Below, piece by piece: positions 20,401 through 28,871 of a stretch of DNA of 64,000 bases. The translations under genes and the position numbers were made by a program. Source of the stretch: JBPOFY01 sp051252415. GTDB taxonomy: Bacteria; Verrucomicrobiota; Verrucomicrobiia; Opitutales; Coraliomargaritaceae. The stretch spans positions 274,155 to 338,154 of the forward strand of contig JBPOGA010000001.1 of NCBI GenBank assembly GCA_051252415.1. Reading direction: 5' to 3'. Position 1 is the first letter of the stretch; every line of letters begins with the position of its first letter. The notes below the pieces were generated by a model that was not told where the DNA came from, made no database searches, and was given only the letters and a program-made list of their open reading frames with translations.

Positions 20401-22979
20401 AAAGCAATCTCGCAGGCGATAAAAGCGTGCTCTACAATTGGTTCAGTCGCACTGGCGACAATGATCGCGGTAAACGCGCAAAGGTCGCTTTACTCGCTCA
20501 TGGCAATCAACCCATCCGCTCAGCCAATGAAATGCACGACCGTATCAACGATGGTGCAGGCACTGGATATTATCGTTTAGTTGATACACACGAAGCGTTT
20601 GCCGCTCCTGTAAATCTCCATATCACTCCCACACTCGCGTCTGCACTACAATGGGCCGTCGTCGATCCTTCCGTCAATAAGCCTTGGCGCGATGGCCCAA
20701 CGCTCAACCTGCGTATCAGTAGCTTACTCATGAATGGCGATGCCATGCTTTTCGGCACCACCTTTGCTGACCAAGTCGTGCCTTTTGCGACAACTGCATT
20801 CACACAAGATAGCGTCGATTTAGCAGATGAAGTCCTGAGCGAAATCTATAGCTACGCGCCATCAAGCAATGTCTTCTGGCCCGCTGAGCGTCTTGTTGAT
20901 GACGGCGTGCTCAACACAATTCAAGCGATGGGCTACAGTCACACAGTGGTCGACCAAATGCGCCATTTCTTTAAATGGTTCGGTCGCACCCAAGCCCTCG
21001 GGCAGACAGGCTATCAAATCAACGACGTTAATAATATGGGACTCTTCCCTATACATGACTTTGCAAGCACATTCCGATTCGACAACCACGACAACGGCTT
21101 AAACATGTCGCTCCGCGAACTCCTCAACCGCCGCGCACGCGATGGCACACAAGATCAAGTGCTCAGCCTACTCAGCGACTGGGAAGACTTCCGCACGGAA
21201 GACCAAGCGGATGCCTACGACCTAAACCTTCGGTGGATCGCAAATCGTCCTTGGGTCGAACTCGTCACACTAGACGATGTAGCAACAGGCGAAATCGACC
21301 TTTCCCAACCAGCCGATGGAAGCGGAGACACCTGGAGCACTGTAAATCGAGGCACCGGACAATCGCTACAACGCACGGCTAAAGACTACATCGACCACGC
21401 CACTCAAGAAGATTATAGCAATTGGTATAACGGCCAAAGTGGTCGCGAAGAAGGCCTCGCCAACAAGACTTTCGAAGTCCGCTCTGGAATCAATTTGCCG
21501 GACAGTTTTGGTCAAGTTGGCATCGACGGTATTGCAGACGCGACTTGGAACGATGTCGCTACTATCAGCAATGCCGACACCAGCGAGCTCGGTCGCACCG
21601 CTGCTCACGCAGCGATGTTTGTGACTGCCTTCCACGATCAGCAAAACAACGATCTCAGCAAGTTCTCAACGGGCACTTACATTTACCCAGACACCGATTT
21701 CAACAACCTCGCCGATTTCTCCAAGCTAGCCCAATCACAGATGCGTTTTGCGGCGCTCTACAAGCGTGTGGATACATGGGCCGCTACGGCACCTAGTGTT
21801 GCAACAAAAGCAATGGAAGACATCGACCGCGATGGCGAAGTCGAATACCTCCTCTATAACGAAACATCCTTCGCGGTCTTCGAAGCGATCGGCGGACGCT
21901 GCGTAGCAGCTTTTGCACGCAATACACTTTCAGGAGCCGTCTATCAAATCATCGGCACCCAACCTACGTATGCTGGTTTTGAAACGGAAGACGAAGGCAT
22001 TGCCAATGTCGACAACAACGAAATCGGCGCACGCCGCACCTCTGCATTCAAAGACTGGTTTGCCGACGGAACAGGCGGTGGCACGACGCAGTATGCAAAC
22101 ACACTCTACAGCGTCACCGAAAGCGCTAGTGGCACTGGTTGGACGTTCACAGCGCCCTTCAATCATATAGTTAAGACCATCACTCTCGACGACACCCTAC
22201 CCAAACTTCAAGCAGACTACGTACTCAACGGTACTGACGTCGACAAACTCTACATTCGCCACGGCCTTACACCCAACCTCTGGAACTTGATCGCACGTGG
22301 ACAATACGACCTCGATCCGCTCAGTGTATCCCTAGGTCGGATACGCCTCGCAAATCGAGGTGGCAGCGAGCCTGTTGTCGCCCAGATCACCTATGGCAGC
22401 AACACGGAGTTTAATGGAGGCGCAGTCGACGACGAGCCCGGCACCACCGAGTGGGACGCCCTAAACATGCGTAATCAAGCACTTGTCCACCAGGTCGAGC
22501 TGACCAATGTTGATGGCCAGAATAGCTTCAGCATGAGCCTAACACTTGAGAATGGCCTCACCGATACCGACGGTGACGACCTTCCGAATTGGTGGGAAGT
22601 CGACAATGGCCTCGACCCCGAGGACGAGACTGGAAGTAACGGTAAAGCAGGCAACGATGATGGTGACGCCTACAGCAACTTTGAAGAATACGTGCTCGGG
22701 CTCAATCTCGGAGTGGCAGAATTCAACGGTCTACCGCAGGGCCTCATTGAAAGCAACGGCATCGGAGGCTTCACTGTGACCTTCCCAGTTCTCGCAGGCC
22801 GTAGCTATCGCGTTTGGTATACCGATGATCTTTCACTATCATGGCAGCCAGCAGGCAGTAGCTTCAGCATCACCGAGGACAACCCTGCCCACGTCTGGAC
22901 AGACGACGGCACTCACACCTCACCCGAACCTTCTACAGTCGATCAACGTTTCTTTAAAATAGAAATTACCCGACCTTAG
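14451..22979 (+). CDS. Giant secreted alpha-glucan hydrolase: GH13 + TSP3 repeats + GH57-like domain
   Basis: A 2842-residue exported protein. After a signal peptide (hydrophobic TVFLLLVLVC) comes a GH13 barrel at about 35-560. Its region I is YFDNIMNHR, the nucleophile D296 is in DGLRLDAVKH, the acid/base E360 is in LFGEHLGE, and D422 is in QSHDNDY. Beta-rich modules span about 600-1370. Six or more TSP3-type calcium repeats (DTDGDGLPDG-like) occupy 1373-1735. Residues about 2010-2560 resemble GH57: LLAHGNQP, NLHITPTLASALQWA, VFWPAERLVDDGVLNTIQAM and LLSDWEDF. A last TSP3 motif and a beta domain ending QRFFKIEITRP follow. It heads a tight three-gene amylase run (10-bp gap to the next gene). 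The GH13 call is firm; the GH57 call is by motif memory only. Confidence 0.88.
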   Translation: MPQSLLSTLQTLKKTVFLLLVLVCHQTVQGEAMLQYFNTDWAEITRKMPELAEAGYSSLWLPPPTKGSGGLSVGYDLWDPFDLGSKNQRNTVRTRYGTEAELLELVKTAHRFGIRIYFDNIMNHRAFDIPGYNEDTPIDVYPGLVPEDFHLQTTQEGFYRKWDNTRDWNSAWQVQNLGLADLIDIAQEPGTTNQNFGSTEGSTFPKIKLIRDLERPEQYYEDKDYNYVGFGGLLPIAEALLNTEGNPTPSDAEIKARAQQYLQDNASVYEEYVEAYLNRAARWLMDRTKADGLRLDAVKHVRADFFGATYGENKDADDYGYLGQVQRQFNLTRGFSDWDNHRDTVFNTEAPRDDAMLFGEHLGEPPGYSDYFNSGMRLVDNPLRQQFNDRLGSPWNGLNGYDSAGAGGFDPALTVMHAQSHDNDYASRRELQHAMYFTRAGLGLLYTDGNYQAETLGESGGAFPRHANTSFLGQWDDARVPNILYIHEQFARGDQIGKYSDGDVVIYERMDKRENGGMSDADGVTMLFMLNDDYSSGHGATFSTSFPATAGGSDAYLYNYSTYGGGFYKYASELVNGSTIIPEGGYFVFGWKNPDPSILWANSGGRPLTIYQDGDEVGTVDVLRQDGPNGDADFHGDTLPISSQPIISNSANDDYTYTATVPRITDGTKVRFVARADGSAENILLKLDGGIDLNDTNHSGGDPRDNPPALATDTFLGYEQASLVERIGPEKFAAVDTTRCIFGSAGAETYTAGAATTDGVGNNPQEANAATFAFHNPTAGFEAWVPLDGSLATATQLDQTGASTIVWLKTNSVGADYKAFVYYTTDNSNPEGASGWGRGTTQVAEASYVTPNTAGGNNWWRAEINPTPVGTIKYKIGIYKTAESRIFPTGVTEVALKTKMMTTFQTSERDLTTVNVRPHNDYGVSETGLEEGMHMISARAFLDRANRASIYNTFKQTFYYDTERPQGEIRYPENDGNTVDGSNYGVVVRTDATVEEVWYRIEDADTSNDDIETGVNNGNGDGFEPFTDTDQDGTRDLGEAFEDLNENGIWDDDLTTENWVQASELTPSLSITPSDPAYRKEWRFDYNNIPATIIGNGEANIKVRLREISSSEFKDFSLSDINGHYSTLVRNVNVNGPDERVFIAFPASDRQIVDDSYVMKVYFTKSLADGLTEQQLIDRFLISIGSNEEGDSGEPQSRDDYSIAYNETADYHALAYQLPNLYNDLPQYDHKITVVHDRPSGTDFEVSRIVRALPVTTPRVLIVNPPELGSDGRNFEIVLPDIPAPLPTDRQFTIQVATNVNATDVTLNFVNLRGSTIGVPTSVVEGSSKLWNFTWSSIAQGTYRFTATVTSPGGNNTADRNTTVIFREQVEEYDSDPDDDDDGLLDDNENTPQELPEVTSDQWTNGDIHAYYAYGRSSPTSPDTDGDGLPDGLEVGWRNAVIIGEPFTDTGYDHDANAGTPNLGANNAVFDWNDDNNNGAHDVGELSEPFTDTNTDSAYAFGTILTTDTNGDGFPNFISDLDPPFYNVVENYGNVPNVDSISLGGDRTRQSAGSVTDPTNPDSDYDGIPDGVEDSNRNGWIDGDGASIDPAFNPWAARDWPDGVIQPSENWTETDPNNADTDGDGASDGYSEDTNFDGVIEGDSNTNRTYDTGEEWSETDPLNSDTDGDGLPDGWEYDNGLDPLDNGIDSLRTMAVDDGNTEHGGNGDPDGDGFTNAQELANGTRARENDNVPPPPANSIVIGPGDDESVGNAINLNEFTDWTVDDLLVLDEYDGNGTNNQGGDIYKAYDGFDESRDIVAFYFRDGGADGKVYFRFDFQDLQAFAEEGHLDTYIVIDTGNTTSGESALPEDLDTRTEMKWEVLVAIYQTDNGAVYVDTPLSTNTTTIGEDLFANGVVRRTQADTNGFGKAYFNSDLDSMEASISRQALLDAGWNGTADNLNFQVFTTRDGVDNSGPGLGDIGGRSDVRDSIRNDYIASSYYKDQSNLAGDKSVLYNWFSRTGDNDRGKRAKVALLAHGNQPIRSANEMHDRINDGAGTGYYRLVDTHEAFAAPVNLHITPTLASALQWAVVDPSVNKPWRDGPTLNLRISSLLMNGDAMLFGTTFADQVVPFATTAFTQDSVDLADEVLSEIYSYAPSSNVFWPAERLVDDGVLNTIQAMGYSHTVVDQMRHFFKWFGRTQALGQTGYQINDVNNMGLFPIHDFASTFRFDNHDNGLNMSLRELLNRRARDGTQDQVLSLLSDWEDFRTEDQADAYDLNLRWIANRPWVELVTLDDVATGEIDLSQPADGSGDTWSTVNRGTGQSLQRTAKDYIDHATQEDYSNWYNGQSGREEGLANKTFEVRSGINLPDSFGQVGIDGIADATWNDVATISNADTSELGRTAAHAAMFVTAFHDQQNNDLSKFSTGTYIYPDTDFNNLADFSKLAQSQMRFAALYKRVDTWAATAPSVATKAMEDIDRDGEVEYLLYNETSFAVFEAIGGRCVAAFARNTLSGAVYQIIGTQPTYAGFETEDEGIANVDNNEIGARRTSAFKDWFADGTGGGTTQYANTLYSVTESASGTGWTFTAPFNHIVKTITLDDTLPKLQADYVLNGTDVDKLYIRHGLTPNLWNLIARGQYDLDPLSVSLGRIRLANRGGSEPVVAQITYGSNTEFNGGAVDDEPGTTEWDALNMRNQALVHQVELTNVDGQNSFSMSLTLENGLTDTDGDDLPNWWEVDNGLDPEDETGSNGKAGNDDGDAYSNFEEYVLGLNLGVAEFNGLPQGLIESNGIGGFTVTFPVLAGRSYRVWYTDDLSLSWQPAGSSFSITEDNPAHVWTDDGTHTSPEPSTVDQRFFKIEITRP

Positions 22980-22989
22980 TTTCCCCACC

Positions 22990-25900
22990 ATGAAGAATTT
23001 ACGTCAAACCTGCTTAATTTCCATAGCATGTGTCGCAGCGATTAACTCACTCTTGGCCGATGCAGGAATCGTCTGGCACGAGCCTGCGAATGCGCACATT
23101 GACCTAGGTGGCCCCACCATGCGTGACCCGCTCTTTGAAGCGGAAGATAATGACCTCACAATCTATCAAGGCTTCTTCAAAGACGGCGGTGCCAATGGCG
23201 ACCAAGACGGAGGCACACTCTACTATCGATACACTCCAAACGGGGGCTCTCCTAGCTCGTGGACATCCGTAGCACTCAGCCATTCCTCCAATGTCGGAGG
23301 CAACCAGTTCTGGAGCGCGACACTCCCCAGCACTGGGGCGAACCCCACCGATGTCATCGAATATTACATCGAAGTCTCCTTTAGCGGCGTAGAACCTGAA
23401 ACCACTTACCTCTACGGCGGTGACTTAATTAACAACTTCACGACCACGACAACCGAAGCCACAGCACAGGCCAGCCCCTACTCCATCCGCAATCGCCCAG
23501 GCTGGATCTTCCACGCCGACAACCGCACCATCGCAGGCGACGACATTCAAGTCCGCCTCAAAACGGGCTACATTGGCCCTGATAACCTTGAATCAACTCT
23601 TTGGGCCACTAACGGTGCCATCTATTACACCACAGACGGAACCGAGCCCGATGGCTCACTCGGCACACCTTCGGGCACATCATCTGCAACCACACTTTCC
23701 TTCGACGGGATTGAAGGCGACGGCAGCGGCAACGGCAATGCTGCTAACTGGCAGGGAACCATGACCGACGTCCTCAACAGCCTACCCTTTGGCGGCCAAG
23801 TCAAATACAAGCTCGGGCTTTGGAACCGCGCGACCAACGAAGAGAAGTTCGCAGACCATTCGGCGGGCGGCGAAAACACTTTTGTCTATCAGAACGGAAC
23901 ACTCGGTGAACCTTCGCTTACGATCAACGGACTCAATGCGAACTACACTACGACAAAACTCTTCATCGACGAGATCGCAAGTGAGTCAATCGATCTCAAC
24001 ATCACTTTCGCACCCGGCGAGGCCAACATAAATGCAGCCGAGATTTACACCAACGTAAACCGCCGCGACCGCGCCAACGAAGACGCCGACAGCGACGGCT
24101 ACGAAGACGGCATCAGTGGACTCGACGGTAATGCGCTCGTCGCGGGTGACGACACTCACTACTACAAAGCATACACGATGGCCAACGCTGGAGCTGGCAG
24201 CTACACCCTAACCCTTCCCGCTGATAAGACAGGTGCCTACCGCTTGACCGCTCGCTGGAAAGTCGATGGCGACCCAAACTGGCGCTGGTATAGCAATCAA
24301 GCGGCAAACCGTAGAGACCACGCAATAACGGTATCACCAAAAGATGCTCGCGACTTAATCATCTACGAAATCAACGTGCTCAACATCGAGGCTACCGACG
24401 ACACCTTCACCAACCGCTCGACGATCGAGGACATGCACAACGCCGCAGGTGGACATCACAACTTAAACAACCGCTGGGACCTCGCCTATCTCAAGAATCT
24501 GGGCGCCAATTGCCTCTGGTTCCAACCGGTTCACCCAGCTGCACGCGACGGACGCGAACCCAACGATGGCTGGGGTGGATCAGGTGATCCCTACGAACCA
24601 GGCAGCCCCTACGCCGTAAAGAACTTCTTCGAGATCAGCCCGATCATGACACGCAATTTCGTGGGCGACCCATACGACAATGCGGACTTACTCGACCAAA
24701 CTAATCGCGATCTCGCCATGACTGCATGGCAAAACTTCGTCACCGATGCCGACGCAGAAGAAGTCAGCATCATGCTCGATGCGCCCTTCAATCACACCGC
24801 TACTGATATCGAGCTCGCTCAGGCCGGCGTCGACCTGTTTCAACCCGACGGTGCCGATCCCGCATGGACAAAGACCGATGAGATCCGCAACCGCGAAGCA
24901 CGTTTCTTTTCCAAGGCCGGCAACTACGCCGAGCGAGCCACCTCTTCTCTTGATATCGCCGCTGGGCCTGATCGCTTTGACTTTGGCAAGTGGAACGATG
25001 TGAAAGACGTCTTCTTTGGTCGCTATGATTCACTGGTCGAAATCGACGCAGAACCTGAGCGCTCCAGCCACACCAGCGAGGGCGACTGGTTCGACTTCGC
25101 CGATACCGAATGGACCAACAACGACTTTGTTCAAGGCGGCGAAAACAAGAACGTAACCCGCCAGACTTGGAAGTATTTTGCCGAATATGCACTCTACTGG
25201 CTGGAACAAACAGGCTACACAGAAGGCACCCCGCACATCGAAGCCAATCGCCACCTCGGTATCGATGGTCTGCGCTGCGATTTCGGTCAGGGTCTTCCAC
25301 CTCGCCTCTGGGAATACATCATCAACACAGCTCGTGAGCGTAAGTGGAACTTCGTCATGATGAGTGAATCGCTCGACGGTGGTGCCGTGACCTACCGCTC
25401 CAATCGTCACTTTGATATTCTCAATGAGAACATCGTATTCCCATTAAAATCAGCCACCAACAATACCGACTACAGAAACATTTTCGAAGGTCGCCGCGGC
25501 GCTTACGGGGAAGGCCTCGTATTGATCAACAACGTCTCACACGACGAAGAAAATTACTCAGACCCTTGGGAAGCACTTATCCGCTACAGCGTCGCCTCTA
25601 CACTAGACGGAGTGCCGATGATCTTCCCAGGTCAAGAGCTCGGGATATCCACGACCACTGGTTACAACCACTACGAAACCAATTTCGGCAAGCAGATCCC
25701 TCACTTCAAGCGCTTCAACTCGATGCAGCCGATTTGGAATGACACCGACTTTGGCAACGACCAACTCTACCCGGTCTATGCTGGCATGGGCTTGGCTCGT
25801 AATTTCAGCCCAGCACTACGCAGTTCCAACCGCTGGTTCCTTGATGGTGATGGATTTAACAATCAGATTCACGCCGTCGCCAAATACGAAACCGCCAACG

Positions 25901-26820
25901 CCTCACCTGTCACATCCGATGTCGTGCTCGCCTTCTCGAATTTGGATCGGAACCTCGATCAAACTGACAACTTCAAGATACCGGCATCACTCTCGACCCT
26001 GCTAGGATTGCAGGACGGCCGCACTTACAACGTTAAGAACATCGCTGCTTACATTGCACAGGACCCCACCCGGCGCGACCACCTACTTTGGGGCAGTGGC
26101 TACACTGGAGCCTATTTAAAAAGCGACGGCTTCCTAGTCAGCACCAAGAAAGTGCCCACCACAGTCGGCGACTGGTCCACAGCTCCGTTTGAAGCACAGT
26201 ATCTAAAAGTTTATGATGTGACCGCACCGAGTGCCACTCCAAGCACGCCTGTTGCGCCAAATAGTTATAACTACGAGATCGGCAACTCGGCCACCTTTGA
26301 TTGGGCCGACGTCCCCGCCGACAGCGAAGGCATCATCCCTCACTACGAAGTGAGCGTGATTATCAACAGCGGCGATCCCGTCATCTACAATACCACCGAG
26401 AGCCAATACACCGTCACTGCGACCGAAGGTCAGCAGGTTTCGATCTCCGTCCGCGCAGTGAACCCCACTGACAACGACAACAAGGGCCCCACCAGTGGCC
26501 AGAGCCCATTTATAGATCTCATAGCCGCAGGTGATGACGCCGACAGCGACGGCCAGAGCAATGGCGACGAAGACGAAGCTGGCACCAATCCATTTAACAG
26601 CAGCTCCCGATTCGAAATCGCGAGTCAGACGGTAGAAACTGATGGTGACTTCGCCCTCACTTGGGAAGCCGTCTCAGGGAAGACCTACTCAATTCAGACC
26701 AGCACAAACTTAGCAATACCTGCGAATTGGACCACCGTTGCAACGGGCCTAAATAGCGGCACCTATACAGACCCTAATCCGAGCGAAGACCAAAAATTCT
26801 ATCGCGTTGTGGTTGAGTAA
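22990..26820 (+). CDS. Secreted GH13 alpha-amylase-family protein with N- and C-terminal beta modules
   Basis: A 1276-residue exported glucan hydrolase. A signal peptide (ISIACVAAINSLLADA) precedes about 430 residues of beta modules, probably carbohydrate-binding or fibronectin-like. The GH13 barrel starts near DLIIYEINVLNIEA: region I is IMLDAPFNHTA, the nucleophile D764 is in GIDGLRCDFGQG, the acid/base E793 is in MMSESLDG, and D852 is in NVSHDEENY. A fibronectin-like domain, a short calcium motif DDADSDGQSNGDEDEAG and a C-terminal beta domain ending DQKFYRVVVE follow. That tail is shared with two other exported proteins here. It starts 10 bp after the giant amylase gene and is surely in the same operon. 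Confidence 0.92.
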   Translation: MKNLRQTCLISIACVAAINSLLADAGIVWHEPANAHIDLGGPTMRDPLFEAEDNDLTIYQGFFKDGGANGDQDGGTLYYRYTPNGGSPSSWTSVALSHSSNVGGNQFWSATLPSTGANPTDVIEYYIEVSFSGVEPETTYLYGGDLINNFTTTTTEATAQASPYSIRNRPGWIFHADNRTIAGDDIQVRLKTGYIGPDNLESTLWATNGAIYYTTDGTEPDGSLGTPSGTSSATTLSFDGIEGDGSGNGNAANWQGTMTDVLNSLPFGGQVKYKLGLWNRATNEEKFADHSAGGENTFVYQNGTLGEPSLTINGLNANYTTTKLFIDEIASESIDLNITFAPGEANINAAEIYTNVNRRDRANEDADSDGYEDGISGLDGNALVAGDDTHYYKAYTMANAGAGSYTLTLPADKTGAYRLTARWKVDGDPNWRWYSNQAANRRDHAITVSPKDARDLIIYEINVLNIEATDDTFTNRSTIEDMHNAAGGHHNLNNRWDLAYLKNLGANCLWFQPVHPAARDGREPNDGWGGSGDPYEPGSPYAVKNFFEISPIMTRNFVGDPYDNADLLDQTNRDLAMTAWQNFVTDADAEEVSIMLDAPFNHTATDIELAQAGVDLFQPDGADPAWTKTDEIRNREARFFSKAGNYAERATSSLDIAAGPDRFDFGKWNDVKDVFFGRYDSLVEIDAEPERSSHTSEGDWFDFADTEWTNNDFVQGGENKNVTRQTWKYFAEYALYWLEQTGYTEGTPHIEANRHLGIDGLRCDFGQGLPPRLWEYIINTARERKWNFVMMSESLDGGAVTYRSNRHFDILNENIVFPLKSATNNTDYRNIFEGRRGAYGEGLVLINNVSHDEENYSDPWEALIRYSVASTLDGVPMIFPGQELGISTTTGYNHYETNFGKQIPHFKRFNSMQPIWNDTDFGNDQLYPVYAGMGLARNFSPALRSSNRWFLDGDGFNNQIHAVAKYETANASPVTSDVVLAFSNLDRNLDQTDNFKIPASLSTLLGLQDGRTYNVKNIAAYIAQDPTRRDHLLWGSGYTGAYLKSDGFLVSTKKVPTTVGDWSTAPFEAQYLKVYDVTAPSATPSTPVAPNSYNYEIGNSATFDWADVPADSEGIIPHYEVSVIINSGDPVIYNTTESQYTVTATEGQQVSISVRAVNPTDNDNKGPTSGQSPFIDLIAAGDDADSDGQSNGDEDEAGTNPFNSSSRFEIASQTVETDGDFALTWEAVSGKTYSIQTSTNLAIPANWTTVATGLNSGTYTDPNPSEDQKFYRVVVE

Positions 26821-26846
26821 TTGGATTCTAAAAACGCAGGGCCTTT

Positions 26847-26901
26847 GCTTGCAAAGTGCTCCCATCTGCCAAGTCTCATCCAGTATAAGCACTTCGCAAG
26901 C
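26847..26901. repeat. Palindromic element between amylase genes 2 and 3
   Basis: GCTTGCAAAGTGCT (26847-26860) and AGCACTTCGCAAGC (26888-26901) are reverse complements with one mismatch, separated by 27 bp. The element lies in the gap after the second amylase stop and upstream of the signal-peptide start of the third. This supports treating that stretch as non-coding. Confidence 0.6.
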
Positions 26902-26922
26902 GAAGACCCGACGCAACGATCC

Positions 26923-28647
26923 GTGGTAAAAAAAATCCTCATACTATGCCTCTGCACCCTCGTCTCACTAGCCGAGGCAAGCTCGCCTGACTGGGCAAAG
27001 GACGTCGTCTGGTATCAGATCTTCCCAGAGCGTTTCAATAACGGCGATCCCTCAAACGATCCAACCCGCGAGTCCCTCAATCACTTCGAGAGCGTTCCCG
27101 TAAACTGGAAAGTCCGCGCCTGGGACTCGGAGTGGTTTGAGCGCGATCAATGGGAAAAAGATCTCAACTACCACTTTCAAGACACCCTCCACCATCGTCG
27201 CTATGGGGGCGACCTGCAGGGCGTCATCGACAAGCTCGATTACCTGAAAGCGCTCGGCATCACTGGGATCTATTTCAATCCCGTCTTTCATGCGAACTCG
27301 CTGCATAAATACGACGGTAAGAACTTTCACCACATCGACCCGCATTTCGGGCCTGACCCTCAAGGTGACCTCCTCCTTATCGAACGAGAGACTGAAGACC
27401 CTAGGACTTGGCCCTTCACCGCTGCCGACAAATTATTTCTGCAATTACTGCAAGAGGCCAAAGCCCGTGGTATGCGCGTCATCCTCGATGGTGTTTGGAA
27501 TCACAGCGGGAGAGACTTTTTCGCCTTCGAGGACATCTTGAAGTCAGGAAGCAATTCGCCCTACGTAAATTGGTATGACATCATTCGCCACGACGACCGC
27601 GTTACCACAGAAAACGAATTCGACTACCACGGCTGGCATGGCTTCAAGAGTCTGCCCGAATTCGCCAACAACCGCGACGGAGACAACTTGGCCAGCGGCC
27701 CAAAACAATATATCTTCAACGCCACCAAGCGCTGGATGGATCCGAACAGTGACGGCGACCCGAGCGACGGCATCGACGGCTGGCGCCTCGATGTGGCAGA
27801 AGAAATGCCCCACGGCTTCTGGCAGGAGTGGCACCGCTTAGTTCGTAGAATCAACCCAGAGGCCTTCACCAGCGCGGAAATATGGGGCAGCGCAGGGCAA
27901 TACCTACAAGACACTGGCTTCAGCTCGGCCATGAACTACCGCGGCTTCGCCATACCGGTCAAAGGCTGGCTTATCGATGGCCGCAGCTCGGCCGATGAAT
28001 TTGCCGACCGGCTCAATCAAGAACGCAACAGCCACCCCAGTGATACGGCCTACACATTGCAAAATCTCGTCGACTCCCACGACACCCAGCGCGTGGCCTC
28101 CGCAATCGCCAATCGTAACAACTTCGAACACTACAACAATGACGATTGGTTCGACTACGACGAGGGCGAACAGGTCAACGCACGCGCCTTCGGCTACAAC
28201 AACGGCGCACCCGACGAAGAAGGCCGCCGCATCTGGAAAATGCTGGCTCTCTTCCAAGCCACCTACGTCGGCGCACCGATGATCTACTACGGCACAGAAA
28301 TCGGCATGTGGGGTGCGGACGACCCCGAAGACCGTATGCCCACTTGGTGGCACCGGTTCGATCAGGATATTTTTGAAGCTTATCAAAAAGCCTTTCGATT
28401 AAGGCACCAATACGCCGCACTCAGGCGCGGCAGCTTCCGCGTCCTCGCCGTCCACAACGACCGACAGATTTTCGTCTTCGAACGTCGCCTCGATGACGAG
28501 CGCATCATCATCGTCCTCAACCGCGGCAACACAGACATTCAGTTTAATTCGGCGACATTAAGCCAATATAAAGTCCTTTTAAGCACAGATCCCGAGACTT
28601 CAACAAGCTCCCTACCTGCGGTAAGCGCTGCAGTCTTTAGGAAATAG
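26923..28647 (+). CDS. Secreted GH13 alpha-amylase/neopullulanase-like enzyme
   Basis: A compact GH13 enzyme of about 574 residues. The frame is open from a TTG at 26821, but the first 34 codons cover a palindromic element. From the GTG at 26923 the sequence is a perfect signal peptide (VKKILILCLCTLVSLAEA), so I start there. The catalytic set is complete: region I VILDGVWNHSG, nucleophile D290 in GIDGWRLDVAEEMP, acid/base E319 in TSAEIWG, and D387 in NLVDSHDTQR. The N-terminal part (DVVWYQIFPERFNNGDPSND) and the YYGTEIGMWGADDP segment resemble cyclomaltodextrinase/neopullulanase-type enzymes. It probably trims oligosaccharides released by the two larger upstream enzymes. Confidence 0.93.
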   Translation: MVKKILILCLCTLVSLAEASSPDWAKDVVWYQIFPERFNNGDPSNDPTRESLNHFESVPVNWKVRAWDSEWFERDQWEKDLNYHFQDTLHHRRYGGDLQGVIDKLDYLKALGITGIYFNPVFHANSLHKYDGKNFHHIDPHFGPDPQGDLLLIERETEDPRTWPFTAADKLFLQLLQEAKARGMRVILDGVWNHSGRDFFAFEDILKSGSNSPYVNWYDIIRHDDRVTTENEFDYHGWHGFKSLPEFANNRDGDNLASGPKQYIFNATKRWMDPNSDGDPSDGIDGWRLDVAEEMPHGFWQEWHRLVRRINPEAFTSAEIWGSAGQYLQDTGFSSAMNYRGFAIPVKGWLIDGRSSADEFADRLNQERNSHPSDTAYTLQNLVDSHDTQRVASAIANRNNFEHYNNDDWFDYDEGEQVNARAFGYNNGAPDEEGRRIWKMLALFQATYVGAPMIYYGTEIGMWGADDPEDRMPTWWHRFDQDIFEAYQKAFRLRHQYAALRRGSFRVLAVHNDRQIFVFERRLDDERIIIVLNRGNTDIQFNSATLSQYKVLLSTDPETSTSSLPAVSAAVFRK

Positions 28648-28860
28648 TCCAATAGCCATCTATAGCCTCAAATACTATTCAATGTTAATTATAGTTATAC
28701 AACATAAGGAAAAATTAAGATTAACTAATAGGCCGAAATGAATCACAAAAATCTATATACCAATGACTTAACGACTAAATTAAGCAATTCAGCGGCATTC
28801 AACGAAGGTCTATTATCTTGACAAATACTCAAATCCCCACATCACTGCGCGCCACATACC
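28648..28860. other. AT-rich spacer after the amylase operon
   Basis: No gene and no strong terminator was seen in this AT-rich stretch. TTGACA at 28819 and TATTAT at 28811 are possible promoter pieces for the desaturase transcript, but neither has a convincing partner at the right spacing. Confidence 0.4.
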
Positions 28861-28871
28861 TGCGACCTTCC

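Noticed and set aside
28811..28850. Desaturase promoter from TTGACA at 28819
   Set aside because: No acceptable -10 box lies 16-18 bp downstream, so I did not list it as a promoter.
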